Positions 34,286 through 41,985 of a DNA stretch of 64,000 nt are shown here, in pieces. Under the pieces are notes generated by a model. That model did not search any database and was not told the DNA's origin. It saw only the letters and a list, made by a program, of their open reading frames with translations. A program made the position numbers and the translations under genes. Source of the stretch: Amycolatopsis sp. WQ 127309 (GTDB taxonomy: Bacteria > Actinomycetota > Actinomycetes > Mycobacteriales > Pseudonocardiaceae); NCBI RefSeq assembly GCF_023023025.1, contig NZ_CP095481.1, positions 4,154,001 through 4,218,000 of the forward strand. Direction: 5' to 3'. Positions within the stretch are counted from its first letter, which is position 1, and the number at the start of each line of letters is the position of its first letter.

Positions 34286-35347
34286 ATGGACATCGCTTCC
34301 GACGTCGGCAGGGTCCGCGTCCACGAGCCCGTGCCCGCCGTGCCGTCGGGGGCCGAACCGCTGTTCCCCGGGTACGTCCGGCAGCTGACCAACGCGACCA
34401 CCGTCCGCATGGGGCTCAGCGGCGCTCTCCTGCTCTTCGGCGTCCTGCTCGCGCTGCTCGAACGGCCGGGGAGCGCCCTGCCGTACTACTACTTCGCCGT
34501 CTTCGGCGGCTCGCTGGCGCTGTGGAGCTACGTCCTGAGCGTCTACCAGCGGGTCCGGCGCCTGTTCGGGGAGCCCTACCACCGGCTCGACGTCGCCCCG
34601 GACGGGTTGCTCGCGAAGGGATCGCGGGTGTTCGTGCGGCTGCCGGACGGGCGGTGGCTGCGGTCCCGGCTCCCCGGCGGGGCGCGGGTGCAGCTGGCCG
34701 GCGAGCGACGGCTGTGGGTGCTCGGCGGCGGCCGGCGGGTGTTCGTCCGCCTGCCGGGCGCGATGTGGTTGCGGGCCGGGCGGATCGAAGACACCGCGGC
34801 AGCCGGGGCGACGCCCGTGGAGCTCGTCTCACGCCACCCGACGCCGCCGCGGCACGATCCGGTGCTGGCCGCGCACCGGGCGGCCAGGATCCGGCGGACG
34901 ATCGTCTCCGCGAGCACGTTCCTGGTGCTGGGCGCGGCGGGCTTCGTCGCCGTGGCGACCGTGCGGTTCGAGCCCGACGGCATCACCGGCCCGGCCGCGC
35001 TGGGCGGCATCGCCGGCGGCAGCGCGGTGCTGGTGCTGCTGGGGTTGCTGATGGTCGCCGGTGTCCTGCGGATCCGCCGGCCGATCACCGAGGACGTCTG
35101 GGTGGAGCTGCGGGTCGCGCTCGACACGCCGTTCACGCCGCGCATCCGCGGCGTGGCCAAGCTGACCGGCTGGGCGCTGCACCCGGACGGCCGGCAGACG
35201 CGGTTCCGCCTGTTCGCCGACACCTCACTGGCCGCGAACGTGGCGATGACCGGGCAGCTGTGGTTGCTGGGCTACCCGCACCCGGCCAAGCCGGCGACGG
35301 CCGGTGTGCCGGGCTACCCCTGCGCGGGCAGCTTCCGGATCGGCTGA
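34286..35347 (+). CDS. Membrane protein of unknown function
   Basis: A 353-residue protein with two pairs of membrane helices (about 42-60/66-84 and 207-228/234-256) separated by a soluble domain of about 120 residues with two repeated blocks (SRVFVRLPDGRWLRSRLPGG and RRVFVRLPGAMWLRAGRI). The C-terminal 90 residues are soluble. I do not recognise a family; similar proteins occur in actinomycetes without assigned roles. It follows the ECF42 gene by 62 bases but is not evidently part of that set. Confidence 0.72.
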   Translation: MDIASDVGRVRVHEPVPAVPSGAEPLFPGYVRQLTNATTVRMGLSGALLLFGVLLALLERPGSALPYYYFAVFGGSLALWSYVLSVYQRVRRLFGEPYHRLDVAPDGLLAKGSRVFVRLPDGRWLRSRLPGGARVQLAGERRLWVLGGGRRVFVRLPGAMWLRAGRIEDTAAAGATPVELVSRHPTPPRHDPVLAAHRAARIRRTIVSASTFLVLGAAGFVAVATVRFEPDGITGPAALGGIAGGSAVLVLLGLLMVAGVLRIRRPITEDVWVELRVALDTPFTPRIRGVAKLTGWALHPDGRQTRFRLFADTSLAANVAMTGQLWLLGYPHPAKPATAGVPGYPCAGSFRIG

Positions 35348-35401
35348 GCCGCACCCGAGTGCGGTGCGTCGGGCGGCGGCCGCGCAGGCTAGTTTGCCAG
35401 G

Positions 35402-35845
35402 ATGAGTCTCCTCGATGACGTGGCCGAGCGCGACGGCTGGCGGTGCTGGGTGTGCGACGAGCCGGTCGACCCCGACATGTCGGTGAACGACCCGCGGGGA
35501 CCCAGCGTCGACAGCCGGACCGCCGACCGCAAGGCCAAGATCGCCGAGCGGCTCGCACACCGCGGGTGCAACACCCGCAAGGGCGCGGTCAAGGTGGTCA
35601 TCGCCTGGCCGGACCGCCTGCACGTGGCCGAACCCGCGCCGCTGATCACCGTGGCCGGGCGGCTGGAGCGCAAGGGCGGCCGCGAGATGGTGGCCCGCTG
35701 CCCGACGAAACAGGACGCCCAGGAGGCGGCGGACTGGCTCGTGGACCGGTTTTCCCGGCTGGTGCCGGACCTGCCGGTGACGGCGAACATCGAGCCGGGC
35801 GGCGGTCAGTTCCTCGTCATCCTGGCCACCGGCCGCCGCCGCTGA
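35402..35845 (+). CDS. Small Cys-containing protein, HNH-endonuclease-like
   Basis: A 147-residue protein. DGWRCWVCDEPVDPDM carries a CxxC pair, and HRGCNTRKGAVKV supplies a third Cys and His, which looks like the start of an HNH-type zinc site, but no full HNH motif is present. The second half (about residues 78-147) is an alpha/beta domain. No nuclease activity can be claimed. The ATG lies about 10 bases after TAGTTT and lacks an SD sequence, so a leaderless message is possible. Its stop codon lies inside a 17-bp tandem repeat. Confidence 0.7.
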   Translation: MSLLDDVAERDGWRCWVCDEPVDPDMSVNDPRGPSVDSRTADRKAKIAERLAHRGCNTRKGAVKVVIAWPDRLHVAEPAPLITVAGRLERKGGREMVARCPTKQDAQEAADWLVDRFSRLVPDLPVTANIEPGGGQFLVILATGRRR

Positions 35846-35895
35846 CCGGCCGCCGCCGCTGACCGGCCGCCGCCGCTGACCGGCCGCCGCCGCTG
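35828..35895. repeat. Tandem repeat, four perfect 17-bp units
   Basis: ACCGGCCGCCGCCGCTG occurs four times head to tail without mismatch, followed by a partial fifth unit (ACCGG). The first unit holds the end of the preceding gene (TGA at 35843-35845); the other copies carry stop-like TGA in the same relative place. The unit is not a multiple of three, so it can vary in number without touching the protein. Confidence 0.95.
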
Positions 35896-35920
35896 ACCGG
35901 GAGCCCCTTTCCCGTCGACG

Positions 35921-36292
35921 CTAGTCCGTGCCGCGCGGTGCCAGCCGTTCGGTGATCCGGTCGAACAGCTCGGTCAGCGGCTCGCTGGCGTACCGGCCGA
36001 ACTCGCTCAGCCCGTAGGTGACCTGCGGCGGTGTCGTCGGCTCGACCTGCCGCCAGACCAGGCCGTCCTGGACCAGGGTGCGCAGGGTCTGGGAAAGCAT
36101 CTTCTCGCTGATGCCCTGGATGCTCTCGCGCAGTTCGTAGAACCGAAGGTCGTTGCTCCGCAAGCAGATCAGCACCCAGATGCCCCACCTGCTGGTGACG
36201 TGGTCGACCACGTCACGTGCCAGGCAGTCGGTGTGAAACACCTCATACCGCTTGCCCGCCTCGGCGGGGGTGAGCTGCGCGCCTCCGGTCAT
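35921..36292 (-). CDS. HxlR-family winged-helix regulator
   Basis: A 123-residue protein with the HxlR pattern: CLARDVVDHVTSRWGIWVLICLRSNDLRFYELRESI, then ISEKMLSQTLRTLVQDGLV and PPQVTYGLSEFG. HxlR proteins are small DNA-binding sensors of aldehydes, redox or quinone-like signals, with a Cys near the N-terminus (Cys23 here). It is divergent from an NmrA-like oxidoreductase, the usual partner, and a 5-bp dyad (TACCT-CC-AGGTA, 36303-36314) lies between them. Confidence 0.93.
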   Translation of the reverse strand: MTGGAQLTPAEAGKRYEVFHTDCLARDVVDHVTSRWGIWVLICLRSNDLRFYELRESIQGISEKMLSQTLRTLVQDGLVWRQVEPTTPPQVTYGLSEFGRYASEPLTELFDRITERLAPRGTD

Positions 36293-36302
36293 GTCCGGAG
36301 CT

Positions 36303-36314
36303 TACCTCCAGGTA
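36303..36314. promoter_or_regulatory. HxlR-type operator candidate
   Basis: TACCTCCAGGTA is a perfect dyad with 5-bp arms, directly upstream of the HxlR start and in the promoter region of the divergent reductase gene. A second TTACC lies at 36321. Confidence 0.6.
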
Positions 36315-36383
36315 TGTTCTTACCAAAAGTTAGCCCGGCTCCTAGCGTTCCGCCTTAGAGGACGTCGAACGGAGGAGCTGAAG

Positions 36384-37223
36384 ATGATCGTGGTGACCGG
36401 AGCCACCGGGAACGTGGGCAAGCCGCTGACGCGGGCGCTGATCGAAGCGGGCGAGCAGGTGACGACGGTGTCGCGGCACGCGGCGCCGGCGCCGGAGGGT
36501 GGCCGGCACGTGGTGGCCGACCTGGCCGCGCCGGCCGGCCTCGAACCGGCGCTGGCCGGGGCGAAGGCGTTGTTCCTGCTGCTGTCCGGCGACCTGCACG
36601 CCACCGGAGCGAGCCCCGCCGACGTCATCCACCAGGCTGTGGCCAGTGGGGTCCGGCGGATCGTCCTGCTCTCCTCGCTGGGCGTGGCGACCAGGCCGTT
36701 CGGCGCGACGCGGATCGCGTTGCGCGCGGTGGAGGACGTGCTGCGGGAGTCCGATGTGGACTGGGCCGTTCTGCGGCCGGGCGGGTTCGCCTCCAACGCC
36801 TTGTGGTGGGCCGAGTCCGTCCGCGAGCGGCGGGTCGTCGCCGCGCCCTTCGGTGACGTCGGGGTGCCGATCATCGACCCCGCGGACATCGCCGAGGTCG
36901 CGGCGGCCTGCCTGCTGGACGACCGGCACACCGGCGGCGTGTACGCGCTGACCGGCCCGGAGGTCATCACGCCGCGGGGGCAGGCGGAAGCCATCGCCAC
37001 CGCGCTGGGCTCGCCGGTGCGGTTCCACGAGCTGACCCGGGCGGAGGCGAAGGCCGCCATGTCGCAGAGCATGCCGGCGGAGCTCGCCGACGACACGCTG
37101 GACATCCTCGGTGCCCCGAACCCGGCCGAGCTGCGCGTCAGCCCGGACGTCCAGCGGGTCCTCGGCCGCGCCCCGCGCCCGTTCGCCGGCTGGGCGACGC
37201 GCAACGTCGCCGCGTTCCGCTGA
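36384..37223 (+). CDS. NAD(P)-binding NmrA-like reductase
   Basis: A 279-residue Rossmann protein, MIVVTGATGNVGKPL with the TGATGxxG nucleotide motif at residues 5-12, VLRPGGFASNALWW and DPADIAEVAAACLL. The ATG has GGAGGAG upstream. It belongs to the NmrA/SDR a5-like group (quinone oxidoreductase 2 type), usually reducing quinones or acting as a redox sensor. Pairing with a divergent HxlR regulator is typical for such quinone- or aldehyde-responsive reductases. Confidence 0.92.
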   Translation: MIVVTGATGNVGKPLTRALIEAGEQVTTVSRHAAPAPEGGRHVVADLAAPAGLEPALAGAKALFLLLSGDLHATGASPADVIHQAVASGVRRIVLLSSLGVATRPFGATRIALRAVEDVLRESDVDWAVLRPGGFASNALWWAESVRERRVVAAPFGDVGVPIIDPADIAEVAAACLLDDRHTGGVYALTGPEVITPRGQAEAIATALGSPVRFHELTRAEAKAAMSQSMPAELADDTLDILGAPNPAELRVSPDVQRVLGRAPRPFAGWATRNVAAFR

Positions 37224-37328
37224 GTTCCGCCCTTTGTGCTGCCCCTTCGGCGGGCTGTCGCACCGGCTGATCCGGTGATGCTGTCCGGTGCGAAGTCCTG
37301 TCCACCAGGAACGGCGAAAGGTCTCACC

Positions 37329-37823
37329 ATGCGCGGATTCAGCCGAGTGATCGTGGCGCTTGCCGGGGCGCTGGCGTTGACGGCCGGCGTCACCCTCCCG
37401 GCGAGCGCCACCGACAGCCGCCCCATCCACAGCTTGGCCGTCTCGCCCGCCAAGTGCGTCGGCCTGGCCGACAACGGCAGCGCCGCCAACGGGACGCGGC
37501 TGGTCCTGTGGGACTGCCACCTCAACCCCGACCAGTACTGGTTCTGGGGCGGTAACCCGTTGTTGCGCAGCACCCCGTCCGGCAAGTGCGTCGGCCTGGC
37601 CAACAACGGCAGCACGGCGAACGGGACCGAGCTGGTTTTGTGGGACTGCCACGGGAATCCCGACCAGCAGTGGAGCTGGGCCGACGTGCCGGCCGGCGGG
37701 TGGGCGTTGAAGAACACGCCCTCCGGCAAGTGCGTCGGCCTGGCGAACAACGGCAGCACCGCGAACGGGACCCGGCTGGTGCTGTGGGACTGCCACTACC
37801 ACGTGGATCAGAGGTGGAACTGA
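37329..37823 (+). CDS. Secreted ricin-type (CBM13) lectin domain protein
   Basis: A 164-residue secreted protein. The signal peptide (1-28) ends in ASA. The mature part is a single beta-trefoil with three repeats, each KCVGLA-NNGS-ANGT-LVLWDCH followed by QxW (DQYWFW, DQQWSW, DQRWN). All three QxW marks are present, so the sugar-binding sites look intact. It has no catalytic domain, which is unusual because this module normally accompanies glycosidases. It may act as a free carbohydrate-binding protein. Confidence 0.9.
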   Translation: MRGFSRVIVALAGALALTAGVTLPASATDSRPIHSLAVSPAKCVGLADNGSAANGTRLVLWDCHLNPDQYWFWGGNPLLRSTPSGKCVGLANNGSTANGTELVLWDCHGNPDQQWSWADVPAGGWALKNTPSGKCVGLANNGSTANGTRLVLWDCHYHVDQRWN

Positions 37824-37895
37824 CGCAGCCGCCGGCCGCTCCCGTTGCCGTGAGTGGAAAACTGGTTTCCCGCACGAGCGAGGGGAGCGGACGGA

Positions 37896-38747
37896 GTGGC
37901 ACGTCTACATGTCGGCTGCGCGATGTGGACCCACAAGGCGTGGCCCGGCCGGTTCGTCCCGCAGGCGCTGCCGGCCGGCGAGCGCCTGCGGGCCTACGCC
38001 GGCTGGTGCAACGCGGTCGAGGGCAACACCACCTTCTACGCGACACCCGCCCACAACACCGTCGCGACGTGGGCGGAGCAGACCGATCCCGGCTTCCGGT
38101 TCGTGCTCAAGCTGCCCAAGGTCGTCACGCACGAGCGCCGGTTCGCCGGCGTCGAGGCCGAGATGCGGGCGTTCCTCGACGCGATCGAACCCCTCGGCGA
38201 CCGGGCGGTCCTGTGGACCCAGCTGCCGGGCTCGTTCGGCCCCGCGGACGTCGATGCCCTGGTCCGCTTCCTGCGCCGGCTCCCCGCCGACCGCCGGCGC
38301 GCGGTGGAGGTGCGGCACCCCGGGTTCTTCACCGACGCCGCCTCGACGTCGCTGCTGGAGGGGGCGCTGGCCGCCGCGGACGCCGAGTGGGTGCCGTTCG
38401 ACACCACGGTCTTCTTCGGGAGCCCGCCGACCAGCGAGGCCGAGCAGGAAGCCTGGGCCAAGAAGCCGCGGCTGCCACGGCGGACGCGGGCCCTGACCGA
38501 CCAGCCGGTGGTCCGCTACCTGGGCCGCGACTCGGTCGAGGAGACCGTCGAGGGCTGGCAGCCGTGGGCCGAGGTGGTCGCCGGCTGGCTGCGCGAAGGC
38601 CGGTCACCGACGGTCTTCCTGCACACCCCCGACAACAACGACGCGCCGGCTCTGGCCCGCCACTTCCACGACGACGTCCGAGCACTGGTGCCTGCCCTCG
38701 AACCACTGCCCGAGCCGGAGCCGATCGAGCCGGCGACCCTGTTCTGA
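37896..38747 (+). CDS. DUF72 protein
   Basis: A 283-residue TIM-barrel-like protein of the DUF72 family: VGCAMWTHKAWPGRF, then VEGNTTFYATPAHNTVATWA, PGFRFVLKLPKVVTHER and later TVFLHTPDNNDAPALARHF. The GTG at 37896 is preferred, with GAGGGGAG upstream and the conserved start VARLHVGCAMW. The function of DUF72 is unknown; the fold suggests a hydrolase or sugar-isomerase-like activity. The gene stands alone. Confidence 0.88.
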   Translation: MARLHVGCAMWTHKAWPGRFVPQALPAGERLRAYAGWCNAVEGNTTFYATPAHNTVATWAEQTDPGFRFVLKLPKVVTHERRFAGVEAEMRAFLDAIEPLGDRAVLWTQLPGSFGPADVDALVRFLRRLPADRRRAVEVRHPGFFTDAASTSLLEGALAAADAEWVPFDTTVFFGSPPTSEAEQEAWAKKPRLPRRTRALTDQPVVRYLGRDSVEETVEGWQPWAEVVAGWLREGRSPTVFLHTPDNNDAPALARHFHDDVRALVPALEPLPEPEPIEPATLF

Positions 38748-38797
38748 GCGACGTCATCGCGCACCGATGAGAACTTCGCACCGCGGCCGTCTATACG

Positions 38798-38814
38798 TGT
38801 GAGATCGACTCACA
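38798..38814. promoter_or_regulatory. Dyad at the start of the second DHFR-like gene
   Basis: TGTGAG-ATCGA-CTCACA is a perfect 6-bp inverted repeat lying between a TATACG-like -10 element and the AGGAGG ribosome site, where a repressor could block transcription or the hairpin could hide the ribosome site. Confidence 0.45.
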
Positions 38815-38824
38815 GGAGGCTGGC

Positions 38825-39394
38825 TTGACCCGGAAACTGATCTTCGGCATGAACGTGACGGTGGACGGCTACGTCGCCGCGCCCGGCGACGACCTCGGCT
38901 GGAGCGGGCCGCCGAGCGACGAGATGTTCCAGTGGTGGCTCGACCAGGAACTGGCGGGCACGCTGTCGCTGTACGGGCGCGGGCTGTGGGAGGCGATGAG
39001 CTCCCACTGGCCGACCGGCGACCAGCGGCCCGGCGCCACCCCGGCGCAGGTCGAGTTCGCGCGGAACTGGCGGGACACGCCGAAGGTGGTGTTCTCCTCG
39101 ACGATCGACGAGGTCGGCTGGAACACCCGCCTGGTCACCGGCGACGCCGTCGCCGAGATCACCCGGCTGAAGGCCGGGGACGGCGGCCCGATGCGGGTCG
39201 GCGGGGCGACGCTGGCCGGGGCGGCCGTGCGGGCCGGGCTGGTCGACGCCTACGAGATCGTCACCCACCCGGTCCTGGTGGGCGGCGGCACGCCGTTGTT
39301 CACGGTGCTGGACAGCTGGGTGAACCTGGACCTCGTGGAGACGCGGACGTTTCCCGGTGGCGTGGTGCTGACCCGGTACGAGACGAGGCGCTGA
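38825..39394 (+). CDS. Dihydrofolate reductase-family protein (copy 2)
   Basis: A 189-residue protein starting at a TTG with a perfect AGGAGG upstream. Family marks are GMNVTVDGYVAAP, LYGRGLWEAMSSHW and VGGATLAGAAVRAGLVDAYEIV, then HPVLVGGGTPLF. It is a distant relative of the reductase at 32.0 kb. It overlaps the convergent sigma-factor gene by 95 bases. The substrate is unknown. Confidence 0.9.
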   Translation: MTRKLIFGMNVTVDGYVAAPGDDLGWSGPPSDEMFQWWLDQELAGTLSLYGRGLWEAMSSHWPTGDQRPGATPAQVEFARNWRDTPKVVFSSTIDEVGWNTRLVTGDAVAEITRLKAGDGGPMRVGGATLAGAAVRAGLVDAYEIVTHPVLVGGGTPLFTVLDSWVNLDLVETRTFPGGVVLTRYETRR

Positions 39395-40385
39395 GGGTCG
39401 GGGGCAGCTCCAGCCAGGGCTTGCCGGTGACGTCGAAGCCGGTGAGCTCGGCGATCTTCCCGTCGGCGATGTGCAGGACCGCGATGTTGAGCAACCGGTA
39501 CTCCGGGTCGTCGGGGGTGCGGCGGTACAGCACGGCGGCGGGCATGCGGTTGACCGTCGTGGCGACGCAGCGCCAGTCGTGGCCGGGCCGGAAGAGCCCG
39601 CCGGCGACCCAGCCGTCCACCGCGTCCCCGGCCCCCACGGTCACGGTGCCCGGATCCGGCAGCATCGCGAAGCGCAGGTCGTCGCGCAGCAGGGCCGTCA
39701 GCGCGTCGAGGTCGTTGCGCTCGTGGGCGTCGATGTAGGCCTTCACCACGCCGCGCTCGTCGGCCGACAGCTCGTGGGTGGCGGGGCTCCGCCAGTCGAG
39801 GCGGCGGCCGGGCAGCTGCTCGCGCAGGGTCACGCGCGCCCGTTGCAGCGCGCTGGTCACCGACGCGACGGTCAGCTCGAGGGCGTCGGCGGCCGTCGAC
39901 GCCGGCCAGCCGAGGACGTCGCGCAGGATGAGCACCGCCCGCTGCCGCGGCGGCAGGTGCTGGACGGCGACGATGAACGCCAGCTCGATCGTCTCCCGCG
40001 CCACCACCGATTCCTGCGGGTCCTCGGGGAGCATCCGGTCGGGATAGGGCTGCAGGTACGGCACCTCGGAACCCGGGTCCGGCAGCTCCGACGCCACGAG
40101 GGTGCGCTTGTCCAGGAAGTCGAGGCAGACGTTCGTCGCGATCCGGTACAGCCAGGTCCGCGGCGCCGCGTGGCCCTTGAACGTCTCCCGCTTGTGCCAC
40201 GCCCGCAGGAACGTCTCCTGCGTCATGTCCTGGGCGTCCTCGTAGTTCGCGAGCATCCGGTAGCAGTGCACCTGCAGCTCACGCCGGTGGCGTTCGGTGA
40301 CGACCGCGAACCGCGCCGGGTCGCCGGAGCGGACCGCCGCGGTGAACGTGGCCTCGTCGGCGTCCGGCGGTCCGGCGTCGGTCAT
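39300..40385 (-). CDS. ECF sigma factor with SnoaL-like C-terminal domain (SigG type)
   Basis: A 361-residue sigma factor, start MTDAGPPDADEATF. Sigma-2 has YRMLANYEDAQDMTQETFLRAW, sigma-4 has LPPRQRAVLILRDVLGWPASTAADAL, and residues of about 210-320 form a SnoaL/NTF2 domain (ADERGVVKAYIDAHERNDLDAL). Factors of this type are controlled by the fused domain rather than by an anti-sigma factor. The normal end would be GKPWLELPPTL. The following 30 residues lie antisense to the DHFR-like gene and look like stop-codon loss. No good SD sequence is seen before the ATG. Confidence 0.9.
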   Translation of the reverse strand: MTDAGPPDADEATFTAAVRSGDPARFAVVTERHRRELQVHCYRMLANYEDAQDMTQETFLRAWHKRETFKGHAAPRTWLYRIATNVCLDFLDKRTLVASELPDPGSEVPYLQPYPDRMLPEDPQESVVARETIELAFIVAVQHLPPRQRAVLILRDVLGWPASTAADALELTVASVTSALQRARVTLREQLPGRRLDWRSPATHELSADERGVVKAYIDAHERNDLDALTALLRDDLRFAMLPDPGTVTVGAGDAVDGWVAGGLFRPGHDWRCVATTVNRMPAAVLYRRTPDDPEYRLLNIAVLHIADGKIAELTGFDVTGKPWLELPPTLSASSRTGSAPRHRETSASPRGPGSPSCPAP

Positions 40386-40390
40386 GGTCG

Positions 40391-41818
40391 TCAGAGCGCC
40401 GGCTTGCCCGGCTGGTAGAGCCAGGTGCGGAAGAACGAGCCGAGGTCGCGGCCGGTCAGCCGCTCGACGAACTGGATGAACTGCCGCGTCGAGACGTTGC
40501 CGTACCGGTGGGTCGTCGGCCACTGCGTGAGCACCTTGAAGAAGGCGCGGTCGCCGATCTTCACCCGCAGCGCCTGCAGGGCCATCGCGCCGCGGTTGTA
40601 GACCAGGTCGTCGAAGATGTGGTCACGCCCCGGGTCGGCGACTTCGCCGCTCCAGTCCTTCTCGTCGGCGTACGCCTTCGCGAAGGTCTGCTGCACCGGG
40701 ACGTTGTCGAACTTCTCCTGGTAGAGCCACTCCGAGTAGGTCGCGAAGCCTTCGTTGAGCCAGATGTCCGACCAGTGCACCGGGGTGAGGCTGTCGCCGA
40801 ACCACTGGTGGCCGAGCTCGTGCGCGAGCAGGTCGCCGTCGACGTCGCTGGTGCTCTGGTCGTAGACCGGGCGGCTTTGCGTCTCGAGGGCGTAGTCGAC
40901 GCCGACGTCGGCGAGGATGCCACCGGTCGAGTCGAACGGGTACGGCCCGTACATCGAGGATTCCCACTGGATGACCTGCGCCGTGGTCTGGTTGAACACC
41001 TTGCCCTGACCGGGCTTGGTGTCGATCGACTTGCCGATCGCGGTGATGTTCGGCAGGCCGCCGGCCGCGACGCCGCGGGTGACGTCGTAGTCGCCGATCG
41101 CGAGCATGCTCAGCTCGCTGGCCATCGGCCGGTTCATGGACCAGCGGAAGGTGGTCTGGTGATCGCGGGTGGTGGTGGGCCCGGGTTCGCCGTTGGCCAG
41201 CACGGTGAGCCCGGCAGGCACGGTGATGGTCTGCGTGTAGGTCGCTTTGTCGTCGGTGGTGTCGTTCACCGGGTAGTAGGTCGCCGCGCCGATCGGCTGG
41301 TTGAGCGCGACCGCGCCGTCCTTGGTGGCGACCCAGCCGGACAGGCCCAGCGCGGGGTCGTCGATCTTCTGCGGGACGCCGGCGTAGCTCACCGAGACGA
41401 CGAACGCGCTGCCCTTCCGCAGGCCGTACGGCGGGGTGATCACCAGCTCCTGGGCACCGCTGCGGGTGAAGGCGGCGTTCCGGCCGTTCACCGAGAGCCT
41501 GCTGATCTTCAGCGGTCCCTGGAAGTCCAGGTCGAAGCGGGAGAGGTCCTGCGTGGCGGTGGCGAAGATCGTCGTGGTCGCGTCGATCGCCTGGGTCGCG
41601 GGGCTGAACGCCAGCCGGATGTCGTAGTGGCCGACGTCGTAGCCGCCGTTGCCCATGTCGGGGAAGTACGGGTCCCCGGCGCCCGGTGCACCGGGGGAGT
41701 ACCGCGGCGCCTGTGCCGGCGCCGCCTCCGCCGCCGGGCCCGTCGCGGCCAGCAGGCCGGCGGACAGTACACAGGAGACGATCACCAGGTGACCACGGCT
41801 ACGGTTGATGCCTCGCAT
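40391..41818 (-). CDS. Secreted M1-family metallopeptidase
   Basis: A 475-residue zinc aminopeptidase. The signal peptide (1-32) ends in AEAA. The catalytic motif HELGHQWFG (His333, Glu334, His337) and the third ligand Glu356 in WLNEGFATY are complete; the usual GAMEN exopeptidase motif is replaced by VDYALETQ, as in other actinobacterial secreted M1 enzymes. It ends after the catalytic domain and a short helix, so the C-terminal ARM domain is missing. The ATG at 41818 is preceded by GAGGAGGACCG. It likely cleaves peptides outside the cell. Confidence 0.93.
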   Translation of the reverse strand: MRGINRSRGHLVIVSCVLSAGLLAATGPAAEAAPAQAPRYSPGAPGAGDPYFPDMGNGGYDVGHYDIRLAFSPATQAIDATTTIFATATQDLSRFDLDFQGPLKISRLSVNGRNAAFTRSGAQELVITPPYGLRKGSAFVVSVSYAGVPQKIDDPALGLSGWVATKDGAVALNQPIGAATYYPVNDTTDDKATYTQTITVPAGLTVLANGEPGPTTTRDHQTTFRWSMNRPMASELSMLAIGDYDVTRGVAAGGLPNITAIGKSIDTKPGQGKVFNQTTAQVIQWESSMYGPYPFDSTGGILADVGVDYALETQSRPVYDQSTSDVDGDLLAHELGHQWFGDSLTPVHWSDIWLNEGFATYSEWLYQEKFDNVPVQQTFAKAYADEKDWSGEVADPGRDHIFDDLVYNRGAMALQALRVKIGDRAFFKVLTQWPTTHRYGNVSTRQFIQFVERLTGRDLGSFFRTWLYQPGKPAL

Positions 41819-41985
41819 CGGTCCTCCTCGGCAGTCATCGACGCTGAAGAGTAGGTCCGATCCGACACGCGGATCAACCCTGCCGCGGCGGCCTCGAAGT
41901 CCGGTTCGGGCGGTTCCTGGCCGGTTGTGCCTACAAAGGACTCCCGGCGCGATCCGCCTGCGCCCGATAGCCCACCGGCCGGTGC

